A DNA stretch of 64,000 nucleotides from Zavarzinella sp. Its GTDB lineage: Bacteria; Planctomycetota; Planctomycetia; Gemmatales; Gemmataceae. Every line of letters begins with the position of its first letter. Position 1 is the first letter of the stretch. Shown here piece by piece: positions 54,963-63,683 of this stretch. The position numbers and the translations under genes are program-made. Below the pieces are notes generated by a model. The model did no database searches. It saw only the letters and a list, made by a program, of their open reading frames with translations, and had not been told where the DNA came from. Location of the stretch: positions 620,001 through 684,000 of the forward strand of contig JAWKTI010000002.1 of the NCBI GenBank assembly GCA_041399155.1, read 5' to 3'.

Positions 54963-55709
54963 CTAATTTCGAAAGGTTGAATTCCCTGTTTTTCGCAGAT
55001 ATCGCAAGCCCTGGTAGAACTCCATCCGGGTATTCCAGTAAATTTCCTGTGCCCACGCGGGCCGTTTTTCATTCTGAAACCAAGCCAGATGGGCTAATGC
55101 ATAGCCATACATCGATTCGGTCATGTATTCTGGCTTTTTCGCATTGGTGTCCGGCCAGTATGTGGCAATGCTTTCCACACTTCTGGGGACATTTGCCAGA
55201 AAAATACCCAATCCCAGAAATACCACTGTCAGATCGGTCAGAAGTTCATTGTCGTAAGCATCACCATCATAGCGGCCTTCACCCAACAACCGCACGTGGG
55301 CTAATTCGTGGGCAATGGTGCCCACCATAACCATGGGATTTTCCAGTTGTTGCACATCAAGCCGAATTTGGAACTGATCATCCCCTTCTGAATAACTACC
55401 AACCATCGCTGGGAGATAATCACCTGAATCATTCACGAGATAAACGTGGTTGGTAGTATCAAAAAAATCCAGTTCGATCAGTTCAGGCTGCACATCCATG
55501 TAGCCGCACACCTGAAGAAATAGTTTTTCTGCACCACGTTTGGTCTTTTCAATCGGTACAGGAAAAAACTCTTTTGTAGGTAATATCAACTTGCGACCGT
55601 TGAAGATATTGTCATCAAATTCACCCCACAGCCAGTGCAGCCGATCTTCCAGCCAGTCTTTTTCGTGTGGCGTGCACGGACATCTTGGTGGGAACAACCA
55701 ATCAAACAT
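54963..55709 (-). CDS. Putative zinc metallopeptidase, HELAH active site intact
   Basis: 248 residues. The conserved core is FDWLFPPRCPCTPHEKDWLE, LEDRLHWLWGEFDDNIF, and TIAHELAHVRLLGEGRY with the H-E-x-x-H zinc site. An acidic third ligand may lie in YDNELLTDLTVVFLGLG. It has no signal peptide, so a cytoplasmic enzyme is likely. It is in tandem with a close paralogue at 55733-56488. Confidence 0.75.
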   Translation of the reverse strand: MFDWLFPPRCPCTPHEKDWLEDRLHWLWGEFDDNIFNGRKLILPTKEFFPVPIEKTKRGAEKLFLQVCGYMDVQPELIELDFFDTTNHVYLVNDSGDYLPAMVGSYSEGDDQFQIRLDVQQLENPMVMVGTIAHELAHVRLLGEGRYDGDAYDNELLTDLTVVFLGLGIFLANVPRSVESIATYWPDTNAKKPEYMTESMYGYALAHLAWFQNEKRPAWAQEIYWNTRMEFYQGLRYLRKTGNSTFRN

Positions 55710-55732
55710 GAAAAACCTCTTTGATCACTCAG

Positions 55733-56488
55733 CTAATATTGGAAGCTCGAATCGCCATAATTTCTCAAGAATCGTACGCCATTAAACAGTTCGATACGCG
55801 CATTCCAATAAAGTGTCTGTGCCCACGTGGGCTGCGTTTCATTTTGAAACCAGGCAAGATGGGCCAATGCATAGCCAAACATGGAATCAGTCATGTGTTC
55901 GGTTTTTAAGACCCTGGTACCAGGCCAGCAGGTAGGTGTCCCGGCCCAGGGTCTGGTGACATTTGCCAGCGGAATACCCACACCCAGAAAGACTACCGTC
56001 AGGTCGGCCAGCATTTCATAGTCGAACCTATCAGCATCACAGCGGCCATCTCCCAGTAACCGCACATTGGCTAATTCGCGAGCCATTGAGCCCACCATTT
56101 CCATCGGATTATCCAGTTGTTTCAGATCAAGGCGGATTTGATATCTTCCATTCACATCTGAAAAACTGCCTGTCACCGCGGGGAGATCTTGGCCATTGTC
56201 ATTTACAAAGTAAACGTAATTGCTGGTATCAACAAAATCCAGATCAATTAATTCAGGTTGAACATCCATGTAACCGCACACCTGTTGAAAGAGCTTTTCC
56301 GCACCACGTTCCGTTCGTTCAATCGGGTCTGGAAAAAACTCCATTGTGGGTAGAATCAACGTCCGGCCGTTGAAAATATTATCATCAAACTCATCGCACA
56401 GCCAATTCAGACGGTCTTCCACCCACATTTTCTGGAACGGATTGCACGGGCATTTTGATGGGAGTAGCCAATTAAACAGTGGCAACAT
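55733..56488 (-). CDS. Paralogue of the neighbouring metallopeptidase with a lost active site
   Basis: 251 residues, aligning along its whole length to the 54963-55709 protein (for example CNPFQKMWVEDRLNWL and GYALAHLAWFQNET). The HELAH zinc motif reads ARELANVRLLGDG, so both His are gone. It should not bind catalytic zinc; a regulatory or pseudo-enzyme role is possible. The pair arose by tandem duplication; similarity looks around 60 percent by eye. Genes are 23 bases apart and co-directional. Confidence 0.75.
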   Translation of the reverse strand: MLPLFNWLLPSKCPCNPFQKMWVEDRLNWLCDEFDDNIFNGRTLILPTMEFFPDPIERTERGAEKLFQQVCGYMDVQPELIDLDFVDTSNYVYFVNDNGQDLPAVTGSFSDVNGRYQIRLDLKQLDNPMEMVGSMARELANVRLLGDGRCDADRFDYEMLADLTVVFLGVGIPLANVTRPWAGTPTCWPGTRVLKTEHMTDSMFGYALAHLAWFQNETQPTWAQTLYWNARIELFNGVRFLRNYGDSSFQY

Positions 56489-56726
56489 CGGTGATCTCTG
56501 GGCAAGGAATCATTTTCTGTATTCTACTCCCGACATCGGTAACGGCTATTGATGAATCCAGATCAAAAATTCGTGATATCACTGCATTTGGTTTATCCAC
56601 GCTGACGGGTGATTCCAGCCAGTTTCTGAATCGAACAGATATTCACGGTGCCTTCATCCTAAACTGGGCAAAATTTCTACAATAACGCACGATAGGTACA
56701 AGTGCGTTGACCTGCACGTGGTGTTG

Positions 56727-57698
56727 ATGTCGGAAGAAAGCACATTATCAGAATCGGCCCCCACAGAAATGGTGCAGCTCGCTCGCACTGTGGGGCAGGT
56801 GCTTGTCGGTCAGACCCACCTGGTGCAGCGATTGCTGGTGGCACTGTTAACGCAGGGGCACTTACTTCTGGAAGGTGTCCCAGGTCTGGCAAAAACCCTT
56901 GCTGTTCGCACGCTTGCACAGGCGTTAGATCTTCGGTTCCAACGGATTCAGTTTACGCCCGACCTGCTACCCGCCGATATTGTGGGCACGAATATCTATC
57001 AGCCGAAAACGGGCGAATTCACCATTAAACGGGGGCCTGTTTTTGCCAATATTATTCTGGCAGATGAAATTAATCGTGCTCCCGCAAAAGTCCAAAGTGC
57101 ATTGCTGGAAGCAATGCAGGAACGCCAGGTGACGATCGGCGACCAGACTTTTCCGCTGCCAGACCCCTTTCTTGTACTTGCCACGCAGAATCCGATTGAA
57201 CAGGAAGGGACCTACCCACTGCCGGAAGCCCAGATCGATCGATTTATGATGAAAATTCATCTGGATTACCCCAGCCGTGCCGAAGAAATGCAGATTGTGC
57301 AGCGATTGGGCAGCATTCAATCCCCACCTCGGGTGGCAGCGGTACTGAATGCAACGCAGATCCTTGAAAACCAGAATAAGGTCGATGGCATTTTCGTTGA
57401 TCCCAAAATTGAGCAGTACATCGTGGATATTGTTCAGCACACGAGACCGCACCAGTCAGAGATGGTGCGTAACCTGATTCAATTTGGTGCTTCCCCACGT
57501 GCGTCGCTTGCATTGGTGCGTGCCAGTAAAGCGATGGCTTTTCTGCAAGGCAGGAAATATGTCATTCCCCAGGATGTAAAAGATTGTGCTGCCGATGTGC
57601 TCCGCCATCGTCTGGTTCTTACGTACGAAGCCCAGGCGGAAGAGCAGACTGCGGACCAGTTGCTGCAAAAAATATTAGATTTTCTGCCGATTCCCTGA
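56727..57698 (+). CDS. moxR: MoxR-family AAA+ ATPase
   Basis: 323 residues. Walker A GVPGLAKT, the MoxR-type QFTPDLLPADIVGT, Walker B ANIILADEINRAPAKVQS, and the sensor LATQNPIEQEGTYPLPEAQ are visible, with the C-terminal VLRHRLVLTYEAQAE typical of the family. MoxR ATPases assemble or activate metalloenzymes and VWA-domain partners. ATG 56727 is preferred over the GTG at 56718. Followed ten bases later by lgt on the same strand. Confidence 0.93.
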   Translation: MSEESTLSESAPTEMVQLARTVGQVLVGQTHLVQRLLVALLTQGHLLLEGVPGLAKTLAVRTLAQALDLRFQRIQFTPDLLPADIVGTNIYQPKTGEFTIKRGPVFANIILADEINRAPAKVQSALLEAMQERQVTIGDQTFPLPDPFLVLATQNPIEQEGTYPLPEAQIDRFMMKIHLDYPSRAEEMQIVQRLGSIQSPPRVAAVLNATQILENQNKVDGIFVDPKIEQYIVDIVQHTRPHQSEMVRNLIQFGASPRASLALVRASKAMAFLQGRKYVIPQDVKDCAADVLRHRLVLTYEAQAEEQTADQLLQKILDFLPIP

Positions 57699-57708
57699 CG
57701 AGTAACCC

Positions 57709-58857
57709 ATGCAACAAGTACTGTTTTATATACCCATTTTCAAAGATTCGTTCCCACCAAATGGAATCCCGATTAACGGCTACGGCTTTATGATGCTGAT
57801 GGCCTTTCTGGGCACCATCTGGTTGCTTGGCAAATGGTCGAAAGTGACCAAAGATGGCCTCCCCAGCTCTTTTGTCCAGAACCTGATCATCATCATGATG
57901 ATTTCCGGCTTTGTGGGTGGTCGGATTACCTATTGCCTGCAGTTTGGGGTGCCACTGACTGATATCTACAAGGTCTGGAATGGTGGTCTGGTGCTGTTAG
58001 GAGGGGTACTGCTTTCCATTCTTGTCTTTATTGCCCTGTACCAGCTTTACCTGCGGCGACTGGGAGTAAAATTCTGGCGTTTAGCGGATACCGCCGGACC
58101 TGTGCTTGCTCTGGGTATTGCCCTGGGAAGGTTGGGCTGCCTGCTGAACGGGTGCTGTTACGGACATGTCGCACCAGACACCTGTCCTGCTATTCAATTT
58201 CCGATGTTAAATGCCCCCGCCCGCGATACACTGGTAGAAAAACTGGGCTATCAGACGGTGCTTGGCTTTACGGTCTATCCAGAAGCCCCCAACGAGCCAC
58301 GATTGATTGTAAAGCACGTGGAACCACTTTCTGAAGCAGGCAAAGCTGGCCTGCAGCCCCGCGACCGGATTGTGAAGATTAATGATGAGGATTTGTCGTT
58401 AACAGAGTTTTCTCCCGTGGGCAGACTGGATCAGATTGTGCTGAACTGGCCACGTGGCAAGAAAGAAATGACGCTCGTTGTGGAACGGGATCAGAAAGAG
58501 ACCACACTGCCGACGTTTATCCCACGGTCGATCCGATTGCATCCCACCCAGTTGTACGAAACGATCAGCATGTTGTTGTTGATGACTTTTTTAATGCTAT
58601 TTGATCGGTATCGCCGTCACGACGGCCAGGTGTTTACGCTGTTTTTGCTGGGTTACGGTATCCATCGCTTTTTGAATGAAATCCTGCGAAACGATACCCC
58701 TGTGGAAGGTTTTTCGATGACTCTTTCACAGAATATTTCTGTGGGGCTGATTCTGCTGGCGATTTCTTTTGAAATTGGCCTGCGAATCATCCACGGGCGA
58801 GGTCAGGCAGTGTCTGCTGCAATCCCACCCAATCCCGCGACCAATGCACCCAGTTAA
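57709..58857 (+). CDS. lgt: Prolipoprotein diacylglyceryl transferase with an inserted PDZ domain
   Basis: 382 residues. Lgt motifs are present on both sides of an insertion: SGFVGGRITYCL, WNGGLVLLGG, GRLGCLLNGCCYG (about residues 140-152), then RLHPTQLYETI (about 276-286) and GYGIHRFLNEILRNDTP. Between them, residues about 185-265 form a PDZ-like domain: RLIVKHVEPLSEAGKAGLQP, DRIVKINDEDLSL. This gives a membrane enzyme that lipidates pre-lipoproteins with an extracytoplasmic PDZ module. The domain is in frame and well placed in a loop, so it is a true insertion. It is codirectional with moxR. Confidence 0.9.
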   Translation: MQQVLFYIPIFKDSFPPNGIPINGYGFMMLMAFLGTIWLLGKWSKVTKDGLPSSFVQNLIIIMMISGFVGGRITYCLQFGVPLTDIYKVWNGGLVLLGGVLLSILVFIALYQLYLRRLGVKFWRLADTAGPVLALGIALGRLGCLLNGCCYGHVAPDTCPAIQFPMLNAPARDTLVEKLGYQTVLGFTVYPEAPNEPRLIVKHVEPLSEAGKAGLQPRDRIVKINDEDLSLTEFSPVGRLDQIVLNWPRGKKEMTLVVERDQKETTLPTFIPRSIRLHPTQLYETISMLLLMTFLMLFDRYRRHDGQVFTLFLLGYGIHRFLNEILRNDTPVEGFSMTLSQNISVGLILLAISFEIGLRIIHGRGQAVSAAIPPNPATNAPS

Positions 58858-58864
58858 TGCGGAT

Positions 58865-60007
58865 TCAGGTACGTTCGTAAAAATTGCCAGGTCGGCGACG
58901 CACCAGCCGTAACATTTCCATCGAAAACAGGAGTCTGGTGAGATCTCCCGCAGAGAGTGACAATTCTCTGGAAAGCAGATCGACATGTTTCGGCTCTGTC
59001 AAAGTGTCCCAGATCGTTCGATGTTCTGCAGACATTTCCGGAGGTGCTGTACAGACTGGCGTGGGGTTTTCTGAAAACAGTTCCTGCTGTGTGGGGGAGG
59101 GGGAATGTTCTGGGAGCGACGCTTTCAGCCCTTGTAAATCCTCAAGCAGATCATCAATTCCGCGGATTAAGCGAGCCCCATCCCGAATCAGTTGCAAAGA
59201 ACCTTCGTTCTGTGGAATATCCACATTTCCCGGAATTACAAAAACATCTTTGTTCTGTTCCAGTGCGTGGCGTGCGGTAATCAACGCCCCACTGCGTGCG
59301 TTACATTCCACGACAACCGTGGCCAGCGATAATCCAGAAATAATGCGGTTACGGGCGTGAAACATCCCCCGCTGTGGGGCAATTGCCATGGGGGTTTCGG
59401 AAACCAACGCCCCACTTTGGGCAACTTTTTCTGCCAGATCTTTATGTTCAGGTGGATAGATGCTGGATAAGCCACCTGCCAATACCGCCAGGGTACGTCC
59501 ATTGGCTTCCAGTGCCCCACGGTGGGCGGCACCATCAATGCCCAAAGCCAGGCCACTCACGACTGTAAATCCCGCTCGAACGAGGCCACTGGCTAATCGG
59601 GTGGCCATTCGCACGCCGTATCCCGTGCAGTTACGCGATCCGACAATTGCAATCGCTTTAGAGTCAGTTTCAAGCAATTGCCCACGGTGATACAGGATGC
59701 GTGTCGGATCAGGAATCACCCGCAGGGGACTGGGAAAGCCCGCATCGTGCCACCCCACCACGGCAATACCATGTTTGGCCACCAGTGCCAGCTCATCTTC
59801 TACTTTCTTTAGCGTGGTATCGCTGCGAATTGCCTTGGCGACCTTCGTTCCCACAAGGGGCACCTGGCACAATTCCGCTTCGGAAGCGTTGAAAATATCT
59901 GCGGCGGTACCGAAATGAGCCAGTAAGTTCTCAGTCAACTTCGGCCCCACCCCGGAAACCAGATGGAGACGAAGTTCTGCAACAAATCGTGGGTCAGAGA
60001 TGTTCAA
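58865..60007 (-). CDS. dprA: DNA-processing protein DprA
   Basis: 380 residues. DprA protects incoming single-stranded DNA during transformation and loads RecA. A SAM-like/HhH part at the N-terminus (LRLHLVSGVGPKLTENLLAHF) is followed by the Rossmann core IVGSRNCTGYGVRMATRL, VSGLALGIDGAAHRGALE, LAGGLSSIYPPEHKDLA, SGALVSETPM and FVIPGNVDIPQNEGSLQLI. A C-terminal winged helix follows (VDLLSRELSLSAGDLTRLL). Convergent with lgt. Confidence 0.96.
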   Translation of the reverse strand: MNISDPRFVAELRLHLVSGVGPKLTENLLAHFGTAADIFNASEAELCQVPLVGTKVAKAIRSDTTLKKVEDELALVAKHGIAVVGWHDAGFPSPLRVIPDPTRILYHRGQLLETDSKAIAIVGSRNCTGYGVRMATRLASGLVRAGFTVVSGLALGIDGAAHRGALEANGRTLAVLAGGLSSIYPPEHKDLAEKVAQSGALVSETPMAIAPQRGMFHARNRIISGLSLATVVVECNARSGALITARHALEQNKDVFVIPGNVDIPQNEGSLQLIRDGARLIRGIDDLLEDLQGLKASLPEHSPSPTQQELFSENPTPVCTAPPEMSAEHRTIWDTLTEPKHVDLLSRELSLSAGDLTRLLFSMEMLRLVRRRPGNFYERT

Positions 60008-60062
60008 TGTAACAAAATTTATTGAAGAAAGTTAAGTTGTAATGATAGTGGAAAGTTGCGAT

Positions 60063-60937
60063 TCAAGTACCAAGAAGTTGGATTGCGGCCACTTCTATCT
60101 TCTGTTTGTCTCTGGTAATTGTTGTTGTCGCCAGAAACTGCTTCGTTCTTTCCGAGTTTGAATCATCGCTGAGTTTTTCTCGTTTAACTGTAATCATTTC
60201 ATTTTCAGCAGTTTTGCATTCTTCTTCTGATCGAAAATACGTGATGAACAGAATATTTACCTGGCTTTCCAGAATTTTCGAATCGCGGATGCAATAGACT
60301 GGCTTGGCCTTCGTCAAAGGTTCTCCAAAACAATTGTCGGCAGCATTGCTACCCAGATCAATCTCATACGCATCGCCGTATTTAACATTTCGAATTGCTT
60401 CTGTTAATTCCTCGCTGATTGGATTTTTTTTGTTACCATCCAGTAATTCTTTCATTAGTGCTTCGTCATTGGTCGCAATAGCCAGTCCATTTTTCGGGCA
60501 AAAGATAAACGCATCTTTGGAATCAATTTTGTAGTAGACATGTTGCTGATAAGTTATTTTCTGTGCCTGGAGTTGCTCGTATAGAGCACTACTGATTTTG
60601 GAACTGCCAAGGATGATGTAGATTTGCCTGGCCGACTTTGTATATATTTCTACTGTTCATACATTTCTTCAACGGGAATCAACAGGTGTGCCGGTGGTCT
60701 TGTACCAGTGGGTGGTTTCTTGGAAAGAAAAGAGTTTTCGCGTATTTTGCGGAGATCAGCATATTTGAACTCCACAGTATCCCCGGGTATCCAGTCGAAC
60801 AGCTGTTCTATTGTGGTAACTGTTGGCTGGGTAGCTACAGGCTGATCTGTTTTCCTATTGTAAATGATGGCTGTTGCAACCACGGCAGCAACCACGACAA
60901 GGCCAGTAACAGAAATTAATATTCTTCGAGGGTTCAT
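60063..60937 (-). pseudogene. Membrane-anchored acidic protein, frameshifted; first of three related genes
   Basis: ATG 60937 gives a membrane span (RILISVTGLVVVAAVVATAI) and DWIPGDTVEFKYADLRKIR, then a stop near 60650. In another frame the coding continues as TVEIYTKSARQIYIILGSSK and on through FIFCPKNGLAIATNDEALM to IQLLGT at 60063. Adding one A in the AACAG near 60655 joins them. The domain has the same pattern as the next two genes (W-x-P-x-x-T or E-x-V, F/Y-A-x-L-K-I-R, then a strand ending in ATN or AVN). Functions unknown. Confidence 0.6.
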
Positions 60938-61008
60938 ACTTTAAAAATCCTGCTCTTCATTCATAGAGTTTGATTTGGCAAATCGCTTTTATGGAAGTCG
61001 GTAACAAC

Positions 61009-61914
61009 TCACGGATAAAGCAATGCTTTCACAGGCATGAACATCCTGGTGGTAATTGTCTTGTTGCTACTTGTAACATTCGCAGCTTCCAAAAATTGTT
61101 GAATCTGCTTTCGTTCCAACTCAGAGATCTTTGAATCAGCCAACATCTCTTTAGCTGGCTGTAATACTTGTTCGAGTCCCTTTTCTGCAGCGGAGAGCAT
61201 CTCTTTGGCATCATCTTCAGAATCAAAAGTGCTGATTCGTACCATCATGCAAATCTTATCTCCAATGAGAGTACCTTTTAAGGAAGTAGTCAGAGAAAAT
61301 TCGTTCGCTTTTGGGTCAAGAAATCTCTTTGCACTCAGACCTGTGGACAGCTCAAAAATATCAAACGGCAGTGCGTGAGCAAGTCCAGCCTTCACAACAT
61401 CAGAAATGGTGGATTTGTTGGGGTTATCGAGTAATTGTTGCATTGTATTCTCGTTTACAGCAAGCACGACTGTACCGTCCGCAGGAAAATGTGCAAATCC
61501 AGCATCATTTTTCAACTGGTAGTACATAAAAAAGCCATACTTCACTTCTTTTGGTTGCTGTTTCTTGCAGGATTCTGCATTGATGGCTTTATCGCCCTGA
61601 ATAATCGTAACATGCCCCACATCACCAGACGATTTTGCTTTCAGCAAACTGTGGGCATTTTCGATGGAAATACCCAACTCCATAGGGATCAGTGCTTGAT
61701 ATTTCTCTAGGAGGACTTTCAGATCCTTGTTTTCGGCGATTCTTTTCAGGCTTGTGTAAAATACTTCACATGTTTCCGTTGGCATCCAGTGGGTAACATC
61801 AATCTCGCCCGGGAGTAGTTTTTTTTCTTCGCTGTAAGCAGGAATGTTTGAGCAGATTACAAAAAATATTGTGGCAGAAACGATTTTCAAAGTAGTAGTA
61901 AGAAATCCTTTCAC
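61009..61914 (-). CDS. Exported acidic protein, second of three related genes
   Basis: 301 residues with a signal peptide (TTLKIVSATIFFVICSNIPAYS). The core HWMPTETCEVFYTSLKRI matches the W-x-P-x-x-T motif of the flanking genes, and later KYGFFMYYQLKNDAGFAHFP and GTVVLAVNENTMQQLL correspond to the ATNDEALM region of the first gene. A helical C-terminal tail ends TRMFMPVKALLYP. No enzyme motif seen. Confidence 0.65.
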   Translation of the reverse strand: MKGFLTTTLKIVSATIFFVICSNIPAYSEEKKLLPGEIDVTHWMPTETCEVFYTSLKRIAENKDLKVLLEKYQALIPMELGISIENAHSLLKAKSSGDVGHVTIIQGDKAINAESCKKQQPKEVKYGFFMYYQLKNDAGFAHFPADGTVVLAVNENTMQQLLDNPNKSTISDVVKAGLAHALPFDIFELSTGLSAKRFLDPKANEFSLTTSLKGTLIGDKICMMVRISTFDSEDDAKEMLSAAEKGLEQVLQPAKEMLADSKISELERKQIQQFLEAANVTSSNKTITTRMFMPVKALLYP

Positions 61915-62005
61915 TGGAAACTCCGCTCCGCTGGAATTCTTGTAATGTTCTTAACTCACTGTTGGTAAGTCAAGTCAGGTAAATGCTCCACCACAAATGA
62001 CAGCC

Positions 62006-63505
62006 CTATCGGAATATACCCAATGCTGGGCTATCGTACGGGATGCTTACTGAGAAAGTAACTGTGGTGCCACTCCTGGAAATCGAGGCACTCTCCGCCA
62101 TTTCACGTTTTTGTTTGTCGGGCTCGCCTGCTCCAAGTCCTTTCTTTTCTTTTTCCATATTTTCTTCACCTTCTTTTACAGCAGCAGAAGCTTCTTCGGT
62201 TGTTGTAAAATTCGTGATAAACTTGAGTTTTGCCGAACTGCTCGAAAATTCGATTGCCATAATGTTAAACGTAGTGTTTCTTGTCCCTTTCATAGGACTT
62301 AATACCTTTGCATAATGGCCAACTGCTATTTGATAACTGTCACAGCCACTAATCTCATCAAATGCTTCTTTTAAGTCTTCCGGGATTGTCACTTCGGATC
62401 CTTTATCCATTAATTGTTTCAGTGTGCCTTCATTAGAAGCAACTACGCCAAATCCAGTTTTCGGGAAGTAAGCATAACCACCACCTGCATTTAATCGAAA
62501 GTATGTAAGGTCATTGTGCTTTATTTCAGTAGCCTTATCTTTTTTGCAAGCTTCCCCACTGAGATTACTGCTTCCCTTTAGAATCACTAACTTGCCAACA
62601 CTATTCCTACAACCTACTTCATAAACTTCATCAATATCTTCTTCTTTCACGCCAAGACCTGGCGGCAAATCTTCAAACTTCTCCTTGTTTTTTATTGCAT
62701 CAATGCCGCGGATTTTCTTTAAGTTCGTGTAGTTAACGCTTTCTGTTTCCAATGGCATCCAGCGGGTGATTTCGCTGCCGGGGCCGCCACCGGAGAAGAA
62801 CAGATAATAGGCCAGAAAAGCCATTCCGCCCAGTAGCAGTACTCCACCCACTGCACCACCAATCAGGACGAGCGGGTTCAGGCCGCCTTTTTTTCTTGTT
62901 TTGGATTTATTCTTTGATTTTCCACGTGGGCGGTCATCATCTTCAAAGTCGTCGTCATCGTCGTACGCTGCCCGCCCTTTTTTTCCACGTGGGCGGTCAT
63001 CATCTTCAAAGTCGTCGTCATCGTCGTACGCTGCCCGCCCTTTTTTCTTTCGTGGGCGATCATCCTCATCATCTTCATCTGCTGCCGCGCGACTTGATTT
63101 CTTCCGCCGTGGGCGGTCGTCTTCATCATCTTCGTCTTCATCCCGCGAACGCTTTTTGCTGGGCCGATCATCATCCGACTTGCTGCCGAAATTGAACTGC
63201 GATGCTGCCTCAGAAGGTTTTTTCTTCTTTTTGGGTGCAGGCTCATCGTCGTCGATTAATTCAGGCTCCATGATCTCGTCGTCGTCCACCATTTCCGGTT
63301 CGAAAACATCTTCTTCCACGGGTTTTCGTGGCTTCGGTGCTGGTGCTGGTTTTGTTTGTGCAGCCAATTCCTCTTCCGAGGGAGAATCGTGTTCCGTCAC
63401 AATAATCGTTTTGCAGGCTGGGCAGGTAATTCGCCTGCCTGCGGGCACAACCGCGTTCGATTTTAACTTTGCGGAACAATTTGGACAAACGACAACGTAT
63501 GGCAT
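62006..63505 (-). CDS. Zinc-ribbon, acidic-repeat membrane protein, third of three related genes
   Basis: About 499 residues from ATG 63505, which follows GGGGGAG. N-terminal zinc ribbon (VCPNCSAKLKS, then RRITCPACKTIIVTE), a low-complexity acidic/basic linker with a 21-residue repeat (GKKGRAAYDDDDDFEDDDRPR, twice, plus degenerate copies), a span (VLIGGAVGGVLLLGGMAFLAYYLFF), then the common domain RWMPLETESVNYTNLKKIR and KTGFGVVASNEGTLKQLM. The charged repeats probably form a disordered tether. Its DNA contains a 63-base tandem repeat. Confidence 0.75.
   Translation of the reverse strand: MPYVVVCPNCSAKLKSNAVVPAGRRITCPACKTIIVTEHDSPSEEELAAQTKPAPAPKPRKPVEEDVFEPEMVDDDEIMEPELIDDDEPAPKKKKKPSEAASQFNFGSKSDDDRPSKKRSRDEDEDDEDDRPRRKKSSRAAADEDDEDDRPRKKKGRAAYDDDDDFEDDDRPRGKKGRAAYDDDDDFEDDDRPRGKSKNKSKTRKKGGLNPLVLIGGAVGGVLLLGGMAFLAYYLFFSGGGPGSEITRWMPLETESVNYTNLKKIRGIDAIKNKEKFEDLPPGLGVKEEDIDEVYEVGCRNSVGKLVILKGSSNLSGEACKKDKATEIKHNDLTYFRLNAGGGYAYFPKTGFGVVASNEGTLKQLMDKGSEVTIPEDLKEAFDEISGCDSYQIAVGHYAKVLSPMKGTRNTTFNIMAIEFSSSSAKLKFITNFTTTEEASAAVKEGEENMEKEKKGLGAGEPDKQKREMAESASISRSGTTVTFSVSIPYDSPALGIFR
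62921..63046. repeat. 63-base tandem repeat (two near-perfect copies, more degenerate beyond)
   Basis: TCCACGTGGGCGGTCATCAT begins copy 1 (62921-62983) and copy 2 (62984-63046). It encodes the 21-residue acidic repeat of the zinc-ribbon protein, so it is a coding microduplication, not a mobile element. Confidence 0.85.
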
Positions 63506-63683
63506 GATTTCTCCCCCAAGGCAGTTGCGAGAACAAGCGGTTATTATGAGGTGTTTCGCTCGAAAATGCAAATCATTCCAGTACTCGTCAAATTCTCATT
63601 TAATTTTCATACTTATCATCGCAACACTTTTCGTGGGTGGCACTTCGTATCTTAAATTGCACTGGATTCAGGAGTGCTGGGCA

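Noticed and set aside
62921..63046. CRISPR-like or mobile repeat
   Set aside because: The 63-base repeat encodes a 21-residue protein repeat in frame, has no spacers and lies inside a gene.
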